The notes beneath the pieces are model-generated. The model did not search any database and was not told the DNA's origin. It saw only the letters and a program-made list of their open reading frames with translations. Of a stretch of 64,000 nucleotides of DNA, positions 22,967 through 34,533 are shown piece after piece. Origin of the DNA: Hanleya hanleyi (taxonomy: Eukaryota > Mollusca > Polyplacophora > Lepidopleurida > Hanleyidae); NCBI GenBank assembly GCA_036873755.1, contig JAVTVY010056984.1, forward strand, positions 186,001-250,000. Reading direction: 5' to 3'. Position 1 is the stretch's first letter, and each line of letters begins with the position of its first letter. Made by a program: the position numbers and the translations under genes.

Positions 22967-23756
22967 AGTGAAAAAAAAAACCAGAAAAAAACGAAAAAAA
23001 CGAAAAAACAAAAAAAAAACAGAAAAAAACCACACGCACAAACCCCAACAATGCGCCTCCCCACAGAGTAAACATTGAATACTCCCCGATGGAGCCTCAC
23101 TCCAAAGACGTACACTGTAACCTTTACAACAATACACTGGAACTTCAGGGCCAGGCAGGACAAAAGCCTAGTCCTAAACCCAGCGAGTTGCCTGGTTGCA
23201 ACGAGGAACAAAAGAACAGAGAACAAAGGCTAGCGCACAGCTGTACACTCAGGGCTAAGCCTACAACGCACAGCTATACAACTTCGGTATGTTACATGTA
23301 TTCAACCTACCTCGATTTACACAAATATTATGTGCAAATCGACCTACGTCAAACCGAACGAAAAACGAACCAACATCAGACTAGATCAAGTCAACAATGA
23401 TATATATATATACCTCAGCAAAATACGAAATATTTACAGACAGCGAACAAACGGAGAAGAGAGAGACAGAGAAAAAAACACACCAACCCTCTCGGTCACA
23501 AAGACCGAGACGGCAGTAATGGCGGCTCTCTGCCTTCCCAAACCAGGGCAAACTGACTAAGTCAGAAAAACGCCCTGAACAGCAAAAAACTGAGAAATAA
23601 TTCTAAACTTTCACCGCAGGTATTTGCCAAAAGTATTCACAAAATATATTACACAAAAATCAGAGCTAAGATCAGCTGAAATCCGCAGAATTAGACAAAT
23701 TTCTCGGAGCGAAGTGAAAACACGTCAGACTCCCAATCTCTCTACATCCGGGCTCC
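22967..23756 (-). other. 5' leader of retrotransposon copy 2
   Basis: Matches 4,306-5,065 through the shared 5' end. The stretch 22,970-23,035 is an expanded A-rich tract on the plus strand (T-rich in the transcript) with interspersed C and G, where copy 1 has only a short run. The open frames 22,936-23,226 and 23,089-23,400 fall in it and look fortuitous. Confidence 0.7.
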
Positions 23757-23770
23757 GGTGCGACATCGAG
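23757..23770 (+). repeat. Target-site duplication, right copy
   Basis: GGTGCGACATCGAG, identical to 17,576-17,589, followed by CAACCAGCCGTC, which continues the block A-like sequence (compare 5,652-5,666). Confidence 0.92.
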
Positions 23771-24892
23771 CAACCAGCCGTCGTTCACACCGAATTTTCG
23801 CGTCCCTAATAGGCCCATCTCACACGACAAAATTAGCGTGGAAATCCAAACAACCATAAACTAAAAAAATAAATATATTATACACGTTCTAGTATCGTAC
23901 TCGAAAAGCTGCCAAAATTATCTGATGCCGGAAAAAGTCTTAATGTTCCTACCGATAAATCCATATCAATGACCAGAGCTCCACGTTTTGCAATAGTCAT
24001 TTCTCTCTGTTAGCACCACAGAATCTTGACAGATCACTAATACTCACGAAGCAGCCGTACTCTGATATGACCCATACAACTGTATCTTAACTAGATTCAT
24101 CATTTCATGTTGAGGATACAGCATGTCCAGACAGAAGGGGTCCAGTCGATTGGGACAGTTTCTCGATAACCGGGTAATACTGATTATTAATGTCTCGTCC
24201 CGAAGTGTTGCGGTTTATCTCTGTCGGTTTTCGTTCCTTTTTTTGTTGGTTTTCTCTCGAACTATGATCTTTCCGGAAATCACTGCAGTGGCCTCGATAT
24301 CGTACCGAGATGGCTACAAGTGGAGGTAGAAACCACTCGGATCTGTCGCCCTGTCGATTCACAATAAAAAGATGTTCCGTGATTTCGGATAACATGTGAA
24401 ATTATAACACTGCGTTTGTTATTCATGTGTAGTATTATAAAACTGAAACATTTCTATCTACATGTATTATTATCTTGGAATTAATTTCGTGCAACTTATT
24501 ATATTTGCATATAAAATTGTCTTTCTAAAGGAACCCTCCCTCATATAATTTCCTCTCATTGTATTACATTTCAAGGGTTTACTTGAAATGCCAGTATCGT
24601 ATTATCAGGGCAGGAGAATGAAACGACTGTAAAGTTATAACTACAGGAAGGGATTTTGACATTCATCTGTCATGAATCATAAATCACTGTCCATAGATGT
24701 TGTTGTTATAACTTACGTTGATGCGGCAGGGAGACAAAGATTAATTGACTTAGATAATGAACATTTGCAACAAGATAATTCCGTGTAATAGAACAAAGGC
24801 GTTGGATTACTAAGTTATTGAGTTGAGTACTTGGAATTTTGTTTGGTCGTCGCTATATAGCTGAAATATTGCTGAACGCGACATTAAACCTT

Positions 24893-24930
<38 letters not shown>

Positions 24931-27065
24931 CTGAAGCAGCGACGGTATTCTTTGCAAGAGCATATGCATTAAAACACAGACCTTGATGAATGAAACTGAA
25001 AATTATTTTTAGTGTTAGGTTCTTATATCTAGACATATATTCAATGGCATAATTTATGTGGCAGCGCAATTTTATCTGCATGCAAAGGAAGACAAAATGA
25101 CCGATTTGAAAATTCATAAGCCGGCAATGTGATTGCTGCGTATGCTTATTTTAACCTAAAAAAATCTGCTTTTATAATGGTAATCGCTTGAAATGAAATG
25201 ATATCGGAAACTATGTATTATTTTTTACATGATTATTCGATCCAACACTTTACTTAGCTTTAACTATATGCAAGTATTTATACTTTAACTATTTAACAAT
25301 TCGTATGCAAGGATTTAATTTTTTTCTAAGGAAGAAAACTACAAACGTATCCAATATTTTTGCATTATTAGGCGTATCCATTTTTTCACCATGCGTGGTC
25401 AATTCCGGGACGGATAACAGTAAGGTATAATAGTTAATCGAATAGATAAAAGATACGAGCACAACAACCTGTTTGCATCAGGAGTTTTCAAACCGGGACA
25501 TATTCATCTCGAAAACCGGGACCTTCCGATCGAGATGAAACCGGGAATAAACCGTGACACGTCCGCAGATGTCCCGGTTCTGCCCTTTCGGTTTCAGTCT
25601 AGAAGGTTCTCGATCGATCCAGAAGGCATCGAGAAAGTGCCTCGATTAACTAGACATGAACCCTAGGTGATTCAGACTTTGGAACTAACAGTCAGACGAC
25701 AGTCGTGGTATAGTTGAAGATCCATAATCTAATGGCCATCGATAAGCACACGAAATCATTTAGTGACTCAAAACAGATGTGTTCAAGTGTGGGATAATTG
25801 TCATGATAATTATCGCAGTGCGTAAGGGATTTAGTTATTTTATTAAAGGAGCCGTGCGAGAGTGCGGACGTGCCGATGGCTAGTGATTCTATCTTAGAAG
25901 TCATGCACGAGTGCGTCCGTGCAACAGGGTAGTGATATGATTTTTAAAAAAATGGTGACCTAGGGGAGATGAGGGTGAAAAAATGTGTTGGGGCGACGCA
26001 ACCAGCCTACGGGTAAAGGATAGATAGTTGTTATACACCATAACTTTATATACTGGGATGTATGACTCAACATTGCACTTCAAGACACTCTTCTCACCAA
26101 ATTCCGCGTACATTCTCCAATTCGATCTCCTGAATATTATCACCAGACTTTTGAAAAATAATATTCCATTAATAAATAAAGAGATGAAATAGTTTACTAA
26201 GGTGTAGCTACATTTTTATTACCTTCGACATCATCCATCTTCTCTGTAACGCGATGTCGACTTGTACAGTGATTTGAGTTAAGCACTAATCACATTTTCG
26301 ATTGTGTTGATGGTATCACCCGTATCATGTATACAAATTACGTGGGGAGACTGTAATGTTTGGCACCCGTAATATTTCACCAGGAGTTATAACCGTACGA
26401 CAAATCTATTTTAATGGATACTTGCAAGATGGGATAACAAAAATAGTCGGCCTCGTCTTTCGAAAAATAAAACGAATACGTGCAATATATTAGCAGCTTC
26501 TCATTATTTACAACTTTATTTCTTCCCTTAGGTCATCCCTCCAGATGGGTAATTCTTGTTTCATTTCTGGAACGAGAGATAACTCTTGACTTTAGTCATC
26601 AATACCGATGTCTACCTTCATTTCTTGGACTATTCGTCACGAGAAGAAAATTCTTTCTTTGTCCATCCATCGTGATTGGTAATTTTAGTTTCATTTCTAG
26701 AATATCCTTATTGGTCATTCTTTTCTTGAACTATTGACCTACAGACGTCCGGATTTGTAATTCTAGCTACATTTCTGGAACTATTAATCACGTCAACAAT
26801 TCGTCTCTTTGAACATCTACTCTGATTGTGTAATTCCAGCTATATATCTGGAAATATTGGTGGACAATTCGTTCATTCGATTTTTCCTGGTTTGGGTCAT
26901 TCATTCCGATGTGTAATACTAGTTTCAGTTCTGGTACTATTAATCACGTGGTCCCCGGTCCGTGTAGCATTCGACAATACAGCATTCCACCCAGTATTCC
27001 ATCTCGTATTCCAGCTTTCCAGCAAGAAAATATATATATATATAAATAAAAAGAAAGCTCAATGA
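23771..27065 (+). repeat. Block B interior, part 2
   Basis: Collinear with block A from about 5,655 to 9,545, with indels on both sides: block A has extra sequence at about 7,980-8,330 and 7,090-7,200, and block B has a retrotransposon fragment at 24,801-24,929. Shared landmarks include TCTCGATAACC (24,160 and 5,870), CAGTCTAGAA (25,600 and 7,373) and CATTTCTGGAACGAGAGATA (26,559 and 9,006). No recognisable gene; frames at 26,480-26,737 and 26,826-27,065 are chance. It ends in an AT run near 27,030-27,050, after which similarity to block A fades. Confidence 0.7.
24801..24929 (+). mobile_element. 5'-truncated retrotransposon fragment (tail only)
   Basis: About 130 bp: the untranslated tail and a CT run of roughly 30 bp. 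Block A lacks it (6,568-6,600), so it inserted after the two blocks diverged. The plus-strand orientation is opposite to copy 2. Confidence 0.85.
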
Positions 27066-27069
27066 TGGA

Positions 27070-27470
27070 AAGCTCGCCACTGCTCTTTTAATCCGTTCCC
27101 GTATTCCTGGTGCATCAAAACGAAGAAAAGTTGAGAGCTGGCACTTTATCGTTAAAGCTTATCATATCGTGGTCATTTTGAGTCTGATCCTCAGAACAGG
27201 GCAGCTGAAAAGTTGTGCTTTTGTCATATTTCTTCAAAATTAGAGACCTTGCCTACGTAAAATGTCCCATATACCAATACTATTTTGTCCCAAACCAGAA
27301 AATTATTACTAACTTACGAGGCAGTTTCAGCGAAGAAAATTTCAAACATAAACTGTGAAATATCGGTCCGAAAAATCGTTCAGACAACACATTATTTTCA
27401 TAATGTGGCGCTAATGTGACGTCACCATAGCCAGCGCCTTGAAGTTTGTTACATTTTCTTATAGCGCTTG
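27070..27470 (+). repeat. Diverged relative of the piggyBac-like MITE interior
   Basis: Words such as GCTTATCATATCGTGGTCATTTTGAG-type sequence (27,156-27,182) and AGCGAAGAAAATTT (27,330) resemble 36,580-36,605 and 36,783-36,800. Related text occurs in block A (10,380-10,560) and block D (62,230-62,400). No TTAA-flanked ends are found here. Confidence 0.4.
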
Positions 27471-28525
27471 AACCAGCGATATTATGCGGCAAGTTTCAGC
27501 ATCCTAATAACATAAAGGATAATGAAAATAACGAAGTAAATGGGAAGTTAACTATTCTTTGAAACAGGATATTTCCCCTAAGATGCCATCATGAGGGGCA
27601 AAGAGCTTCACGGGAACAAGAACAAGGGAATTCGTCTGGTATCGTTTCGTATGGTTCACGTGATGGATGTGCGGAGACTGGTGCTTTATTCCCCTCGCCT
27701 ATATTCGGATATATTGGTTTCGTCGGCAGTTCATTTCCCTGGTGATCCATCCTGACCTAGAGAAGACAACTCTGTACCTACCTTTTGTAGACACAGCTCA
27801 CAATACCTAAAAATGGGTAACATTTTAAAGAAACTGTAACCTCAGATCAACTTATAGGCCGAAAGCTATTCCCCAATTATATCTTCATTTAAAATCACGT
27901 TTTTTCATATTATACATATGTAGTACTAACGGAATAAACGACACACAGACACACACATACCTTTCGTGATGCTATTCTATATCTCCCGGTGGCGGCCCTG
28001 TGAAGATAATAAGTACATGTAGTTAATAAGCTTTGTACCAAACGTTTGATCGCTTGCGTCGACTCAAAAACGCAGACATAATCTCAGAGTATTGATTAAT
28101 TACTTAAACATGTTGATATCAGTAGATTAATATGTTAGTTAACATTTTGCAGAAGCTGAAGATTTCATAGATGAAATGTCCAATTCTTTGATTTTTTTTC
28201 TTGCCAATAATATAAAACGGAGTCGACAAAATCTCCCTGTAACTGCCACTGCCATATTTCAATCTATTGCTTTATTACACACCAAAATACAGAACAAAGA
28301 TACGAGATATACAAAGATAACTATTAGACTTCTCTTGCATACTTGTGTGTTTGATTATGACTGTTAACTGGTTTATTGATTATTTGAATACGTACGTTTG
28401 GTAGCTTCTCTCTTAAACGATATCAGCCGTTCTTCTTATCGGAAGGTATACAGCCGGGAGATGACGAAAATCAGCTAGCATTTATTGTCCCCCCCGTGGG
28501 GCTTTTTACAGCAATAACTAAAAAA
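27471..28525. other. No gene recognised
   Basis: AT-rich sequence with scattered stops. The short frame at 28,176-28,367 has no known motif. No match to the repeat families of this window. Confidence 0.4.
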
Positions 28526-28529
28526 AACG

Positions 28530-28815
28530 ACAGATCCAGTATGGCCGCCATGGTCGCTGTGGCAACCTGCATAATCCAATAAGGTCGCCATGTTCGCTGT
28601 GGTCTTGACCCTTATTAAGCCGTGCTACATGTAGCCCGATTGGCATCGTACTTGTACAGTGGTTTGATATGAGTGAGACGATGGCTTTTTCGGAAACCCG
28701 TGTAATCCATGCCCTTGACCTTTATTGAGCCAGGCTAAGTAAACTTTTCACTGGCAACGATTTCACGGAATGAGATCAAACTTGTCAAATGGTTTGGTAT
28801 TCACCCATCGGCATA
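28530..28815 (+). repeat. Diverged short tandem segment
   Basis: GCCATGGTCGCTGTGG (28,549) and GCCATGTTCGCTGTGG (28,587) repeat at close range. CTTGACCCTTATTAAGCC (28,604) and CTTGACCTTTATTGAGCC (28,714) with a following TGGTTTG word repeat at about 110-130 bp. It looks like an old tandem duplication without coding content. Confidence 0.45.
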
Positions 28816-29660
28816 GTTCAATATAGCCACTGTGGCCTTGACCTCAGATGCATTTATTTTCTTCAGATAACACCGTCAAATTGATTTATGCAAACTTTAC
28901 ATTTCGCAAGCATTACCTCTCTCCCCAATTTTATTTATAGCAGATGTCACCATCATTGCGCTTCTCTTTCAGAAATTTCATCCATAAAATAGCCCATGGA
29001 CCTTCGTTAAAGACAAGTGGATTTAACATTATATTCCATCTTGCCATTCTTACTGAGTGATCCAGTGATATGGTCTACATATATGACACAGTCGTTATTT
29101 ACCATCTTTCGTATCTCAGAACTAACCTGTCACGTGTTTCGATCAACTCTTTTCAACCCTCAGGTAATACAACAAATCTTTTAAGCGCCCAATACTCCAT
29201 TTCCCATCATTCAATGTACCATTTTAAACACTGTCTATGATCTTGGCAGCGGGGAACTTCGACCGCTCGGAGTTTCATGCCTACAACGATATGAGTGATG
29301 AACGGTCACCAGAATATAGATTTTGTGGATCTGGTAATGTTCCATGGTTTCCTGTCGATTATCGAATTTCGCACTGATATCCACAAGCACTAAATAACGC
29401 GAATAAGAAGGCATTCCTGATCAATTTGTCAACAGCAAATATAACAAGCTAACAACTTAGCAACTGTGATTGATTATCGTCTCCTTTCTCAAACACGGGT
29501 GATTTGCTTCACTGGCATTTTTTCCAGTGGGGAGCGACACATCTGTCTCGGCACCATTTGACACCGTAATTTCAGTATTGCGTGAGACTCAAAGGCAATA
29601 TTTAAGTAGTCCAGCTCGCTTTTCCGTTAACTTCCACTTCATCAAACTGGTCGCTGGACT
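28816..29660. other. No feature recognised
   Basis: No convincing frame, RNA gene or repeat match. Confidence 0.4.
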
Positions 29661-29664
29661 GATG

Positions 29665-29762
29665 TCACTACATGTATATAGCTGAAATATTGCTGAACGC
29701 GACGTTAAACCTCTCTCTTTCTCTCACACACACACACACATACACCCACACACACACACACA
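29665..29762 (+). mobile_element. Retrotransposon tail remnant with CA microsatellite
   Basis: TATAGCTGAAATATTGCTGA at 29,675 followed by CGCGACGTTAAACC, CTCTCTCTTTCTCTC and then a CACACA run to 29,762. Only the last ~50 bp of the element remain. The CT tail has been extended or replaced by CA. Confidence 0.8.
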
Positions 29763-29929
29763 CTGGACTGATACGCAGGCGCAAGCTAGCGTATTCTATC
29801 CCAGCATACAATCGGTCACTAAATGTGTGGGGGCGGGAGATTCTGTCCCCTTCTAGCCCAGATTAGTCGCTTAAATCGAGATGACGTCATGAATCTGTAA
29901 AACGCCAAGTTATTGTTGTTGTTATTATT

Positions 29930-30115
29930 TTGATTTCGATATACATATATTTGGGTGTAATAGCTGCTAATTTACTTCACGAAGACAACAACCGTAGAAC
30001 GTTGGAACTACTTCTCGCACACGGAGCTCCTTTCAGCCAGAATCTCTTTCAGCTTTCTCTAATCAACGGCCATGACTATCATCGTATACGCTTCTTATGC
30101 AAAGCATCCACATGA
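29930..30115 (+). pseudogene. Possible ankyrin-repeat-like fragment
   Basis: A 61-residue frame contains LELLLAHGA followed by LFQLSLINGHD, which loosely follows the ankyrin pattern (LLLxHGA, then LxxAxxxGH). There is no neighbouring repeat, no clear splice acceptor and no continuation. It may be a single decayed exon or coincidence. Confidence 0.2.
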
Positions 30116-30407
30116 AGCATTTGAAGTCTTATTTAATATTTAATGGATTACTATCTTGTCATACAAACAACTTCGTTTAATAATAAATTGCAAGCAATAA
30201 TGAACATCGCACAAGATTGACGAGCGGCTCATTATATATTTCCATCAACAATATATTCGCTCATTATGCCAGTCCCATCCCCTTCCAGGGACTGACTCCG
30301 CCCAGACGGGTGCGCCGGAGAAGAATAATCCTTTGGTCTATATATACATTGTACCAAATAACAAAATAACTCCAACATGTAAACTGATCCACTTACGTAT
30401 CAAGGAG

Positions 30408-30738
30408 TATATGATAGCATTAGCAGTAGGTTTTCCCCATGTCGAGGCGTTCATTCCACCAGACGTCCACTATGCCCATCGATTAACATCAGATGAGTTA
30501 ATTATTTCAGCTGATCTGCCATCACAGCTCCCGAGCTAGCGTGTCTAATTCCGCTTACGCCGGTACTAGGGGCCGTGTGCATACTTCTTTGTCTCCACGT
30601 GAACAGCTGGAATAAAAACGCGTCTGAGCTACTAAGGCTGAATGTGCGGTGCTGAGGGAAGCTTTCCTGTAGAGTTATATGGTTGCTTTATCGTCGCCAG
30701 ACGTCAATTTTTCTCACCTCTTGCATATCGCTCCAATA
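30408..30738 (-). repeat. R1 family repeat, nearly full copy
   Basis: In reverse complement it matches the R1 array unit at 48,960-49,300: TTGGAGCGATATGCAAGAGG-type start (30,738), CAACCATATAACTCTACAGG, the core (TCCGCTTACGCCGGTACTAG at 30,550), CTCGGGAGCTGTGATG and the CCCCATGTCGAGGCG region (30,436). The open frame at 30,333-30,539 is part of it. Confidence 0.8.
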
Positions 30739-31004
30739 CTTCAGACTGATTACATGTAATATAATGACATTAATTACATGTATACGTGTACATGATGCTC
30801 AACCAAAATTTTTTATAAAGTACTACAATAAAACTCCGCCCTAGTAACAGAACCAATCTCTGGTTACCGAACTATTATCAGTCAACAATCAATACTCGTT
30901 GCCATATACGGACAGCATACGACAGTCTAATCGTCTGTACATTACACGGGTGATATATAAAATATATACTGGTATAGACATCATGGGTATTAGCATTTCA
31001 AAAA
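30739..31004. other. No feature recognised
   Basis: AT-rich spacer between the R1 copy and a retrotransposon fragment. Confidence 0.4.
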
Positions 31005-31161
31005 GTTAGGTTATTTGAGAGAAATCGGTTTGTTGCATAAGTTTTAATAAGTGTCTGTTTTAATGTGTTGGATTATTAAATTAATAACTTGACTACTTAG
31101 AATTTTGTTTGATCGTCGCTATATAGCTAAAATATTGCTGAACGCGACTTTAAACCTTAAT

Positions 31162-31199
<38 letters not shown>
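31005..31199 (+). mobile_element. 5'-truncated retrotransposon fragment
   Basis: It starts with TTATTTGAGAGAAATCGGTT, the end of ORF2 as at 46,500, continues through the untranslated tail and ends in a long CT run (31,163-31,199). About 155 bp plus the microsatellite. Confidence 0.85.
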
Positions 31200-31202
<3 letters not shown>

Positions 31203-31430
31203 AATAGTCTGTTAATAAGAAAATAATAAAGAAGAATATTACAATGAAATATAACACTAATTTCCAATCGACACACTTACTGGATAACAACAGTCTGTAC
31301 CAACAATCCGAATCAGCTGCCGAAGGTTTAAGGTCTGCCTAGTATTCCTAATATAACTCACCTAGATACGTAAACAAGATAGGCCTATTATCAGAACAAG
31401 ATACACGGCACCGTCACCATTAGATACTAA
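31200..31430. other. Short spacer, nothing recognised
   Basis: Sequence between the CT tail and the transposase relic. It may include the lost 3' end of the Harbinger element, but no terminal inverted repeat is visible. Confidence 0.35.
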
Positions 31431-32111
31431 TCATATAGTCCTGCCAAGGAACAGATCCGGCCTGAAGAGAAATAGTTCATGGGTTGCTTGCGTCGTTCCT
31501 TGGTATGTTTGCTGAGTTCGATCCATGCTTGCTGGAAGGCCGGTCATGGTTGAGTCATTTCTCCAGGACCTAGTTGTAAATGTATGTTGCTGGGTATCTT
31601 TCACATCCAGAAAACTTGTGTGTCCGTATTTGTTGGTTTCCATCAGAAAGTTACGCAGACAACAGAAACCAACAGTAATAGTCGTGAATAATACCCTGAA
31701 TCGATTGATCAGGATGCCAAAAGCATTTTCAACAACGCGCCTCGCTCTGGATAAATCACAATTGTAGATCCGCACAGGCTTATCTAAATTGCTTCGTGGA
31801 AATGACTTCATCAGTCGTTTGAACATAGGAACGGCGTCACCTCCCAATATTTTGTACCCGGTGTTCTGCTATGGTATGGCATTAACGTGTGCTGGTGGTA
31901 GTAAGCGCAGTGTGCTATTAAGCAAGGCCTTCCTCAGAGAAAAATCTGCAAATGCACCGGCAACCTCAGCACGGTCAGGTGCCCCAACATCCAAGTAGAC
32001 GAATTTGTAATTTACATCCACAAGAGCCAGAAGCAGAACACTGAAAAAGTGTTTGTCATCAAGGGCACCAATACAACAGGGATAATTAAAAACATCTGGT
32101 CCGTCATTCAT
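31431..32111 (-). pseudogene. PIF/Harbinger-type transposase relic (DDE_4, HARBI1-like)
   Basis: Two frames on the minus strand. The first (32,111-31,869) has YPCCIGALDDKH and a YKFVYLDVGAPDRAEVAGAF stretch, typical of the region around the first catalytic Asp of this family (usually IGA.D.KH and an ANYKF.YVDVG stretch). The second (31,847-31,431) has LGGDA-like MGGDAVPMF, then LSRARRVVENAFGIL, the family signature carrying the last catalytic Glu, and ends NRFRVL plus a ragged tail. Frame change and a gap of about 20 bp near 31,850-31,869 break it. The N-terminal ~150 residues are missing: at 32,099 the sequence becomes repeat R2, which supplies the first few codons (MNDG). Confidence 0.88.
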
Positions 32112-32345
32112 AATTCAGCCGTCATCCATTAAAGAATATCCTCGTCCATAAACCAAAGACCGATTCCATATTCCATATAACAGCATTAGCACGTTAGCAC
32201 GAAATTCAAAAAGATAAACCCAGTATACATACAGATAGGCTAGTTTCCTGCAAAAGAGAAGCAGTCAACGGTTTACAATAATGCCTGCAAGACATAATGA
32301 TGTTCCAAAATGATCAAGTCCGTATCACTGATCAGTATTCTTAAC
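32099..32345 (-). repeat. R2 family repeat, joined to the Harbinger relic
   Basis: The reverse complement of 14,815-15,055-like sequence: GTCCGTCATTCATAATTCAG (32,100), ATTCCATATAACAGCATTAG and CTGATCAGTATTCTTAA (32,330). The join with the transposase is abrupt. Confidence 0.75.
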
Positions 32346-33130
32346 CCAAATGACATTCGTTGTGAAGTCAACTAGAATGATGCATCTCCCTCGCCACTTC
32401 AACTATACCTGAAATTCCTCAGATATTTTTTAGCGATTTTAAGAAACAGATTAATGTACGGAATGGGAATGAATGTAACTAGTCTACATGTAGATATCGC
32501 CAGTAGTGTGGCCGCTATTGTATTTCAAGCAGTTCTAAGAATCTACGATATTGCACTGTGATAATAATGTTGTATTATGCTTGCACATATGATTATATTG
32601 TTATGGTTCTATTGTTATTACAACTCGTACAAGCTTGTCATGTTCCTGTACATTTATATACTGACAATAAATAAAATTTACTACGACAATGACCATGAGA
32701 ATTATCAAATAACTTATTTATTTCAAAATGTTTTATAATGTACACTTTTTGATATTTCAGCCACCAGCTACTGATGGCTAGGCAACAATTAATAACAATC
32801 GAGGTGATAAAAATGATGACAATGACGAGGATCACTCAGCTGAAACCATGATAGCTGTTACACTACCACCAACATCGACTACGATGCATATCAAACCACG
32901 ACCAAAGTCGCTAATAAAAATGCGAGGAGGATTATGAATTAATTAAGGGATTATCATCTTTTCTTGCCCAAGTGCGGCCAAAACTGGTGAGCAAGGCGAT
33001 GACATATATTTTGGCGACACATAACAAAATCCTTAAGGCAGCTAGATCACAGTATGAGACATATGGCAAAAAGCAGAATTAACAGCATTGTTTACGAGAC
33101 CCAGGACGGGTTAACACGAACACATATTTG
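32346..33130. other. No confident feature
   Basis: AT-rich. One short plus-strand frame (about 32,940-33,075) is open for some 45 codons before a stop, with basic and hydrophobic character (a KLVSKAMTYILATHNKILKA stretch). It could be a remnant of the accessory Myb-like gene that Harbinger elements carry, but I see no diagnostic motif. Confidence 0.25.
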
Positions 33131-33139
33131 TTCGTGTTA

Positions 33140-33405
33140 ATACTATCGCCTGGATGACTCAAAATATCCATTCTTCCATGACGGGTTCTTTGGCATACAA
33201 ATGTCACCAAATGTATCCCCAGATGATGGCCCCTCAACAACAGATGCCCTATCAGCTGCAGATACTCCATCAGTCCCCTCCGAAACAGATGTTCCATCAA
33301 CAACAGATGCCTCTTCAGCAACAGAAACCTCACCAGCACGATCAGCAACAGATGCCCCATCAGCAGCAGATGCCCCCAAATAACAGCAAAACCAGATGAT
33401 GCCCA
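33140..33405 (+). repeat. Imperfect CAACAGATGCC short-repeat tract
   Basis: Words CAACAGATGCC and CAGCAGATGCC recur about every 12-24 bp. All frames on both strands are open because of the repeat: one plus frame is Gln/Met/Pro rich (HQQQMPLQQQ), another Ser/Thr/Asp/Ala rich. Such openness is expected of stop-free simple repeats, though a low-complexity protein tail cannot be excluded. Confidence 0.6.
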
Positions 33406-34529
33406 CTCATCCGACAGTTGAACAGGAAAGTCAAACAGAACTGTAATCCTGATCGGACAGTACAATTTAGTACACCGATTGACTCTAAAACGAGGACTGG
33501 CTTAATTTAAGTCTAGCAGCCACCCTCTCCACATTTGACATGAAAGTCATCATTATGTTTTATTGCGAAATTTAGAAAAGAAAAATTGCAACTTTCTCTC
33601 GGTGAAATAAATATTGAAATTCAATTTGTAGCTTTTTTATTTCCAAGATTAACAATCTTGGACTCATTTGAATAAATTAATTGGCTGTTCAACTTGAAAC
33701 TCTAATATCGCGTCAAGATTTAAACTCCAACATATATCTAGATTTGAGGTGAACATTGTTTTGATCAGATTTCCAATGACTTTAAGCAGTTAGATCTAGT
33801 CTGCGCAATAACTTTTAAGAGAATGATTTGACTAATCACCCTGTGGAGTGCTTGACATCCGTGAGAGGCCTCAACCACGATAAGCGATATTCAATTTAAC
33901 TAGATAAAAGTTTTTACTTTAATCATATCGGATATTTTTCTTATTTTATTGTCTTACTGTAGATGTATTACGTGCCAAATGTTGATGATTTCCATTTGTT
34001 TTATTCGATTGGAATAAATAATGTCAATATATTACTTTCCAACAGTAATACTGTTATTTTATTGCAATAAAAAATGCTTGTCATGTCTCCTTCACACTGG
34101 CAGACAAAGTTCGTTCTCCCAATCTGAAATGAAGGGAAAGATTGGAACGTTTCATCTGAAAATGAACTAACACTTAAACTACCGGAACGCGCGTATATAA
34201 GCTTATCTTGGATTGGGAGTCGGGATATGTTTAGCAAAGGTCATTGGATGACCCAGACAACTCGGTTAAAGATACATTTAGAGCATGGTCTGCCTCCCAT
34301 TGCTGTTTCTTAAATTGATTTCTGTACGTCGAAAAGTTCTGAATATTTAGTATGTTATGAACCATACGGACATCCTCTGATAATATATGAAAATCGGGCA
34401 CCGGGATTCCATACTCTTTTCATTTATCGCGATTTGTATGCATTTTCAAATCCCATGGGCACATTGGTCGATTACCTCTTCCAGGAAACTATCTTGTTTT
34501 GTTTTTAAATGAAAACGGTATTTCCATTA
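33406..34529. other. No feature recognised
   Basis: AT-rich sequence. The frame at 34,001-34,237 has no recognisable motif. Confidence 0.4.
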
Positions 34530-34533
34530 TTAA

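Larger units (their letters stand above)
17590..23756 (-). mobile_element. Non-LTR retrotransposon copy 2, full length, decayed
   Basis: The ~6.17 kb element reads 5' leader (23,756-22,967), ORF1 (22,966-21,475), ORF2 (21,475 to about 17,800), a short 3' untranslated part with the TATAGCTGAAATATTGCTGA tail and a CT run abutting the target-site duplication. A complete 5' end, a 14 bp duplication and an intact tail mark a full-length insertion by target-primed reverse transcription. The tail microsatellite (GA on the plus strand, 17,588-17,602) replaces a poly(A) tail. ORF1 with CCHC plus ORF2 with AP endonuclease, RT and RNase H suggests the I group (I or Nimb-like). Several nonsense changes and frameshifts make it non-functional. 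Confidence 0.95.

Noticed and set aside
340..23756. LTR retrotransposon or retrovirus
   Set aside because: No long terminal repeats, primer-binding site, protease or integrase; AP endonuclease and the tail structure show a non-LTR element.
31525..31998. Plus-strand frames opposite the Harbinger relic
   Set aside because: Antisense shadows of the transposase.
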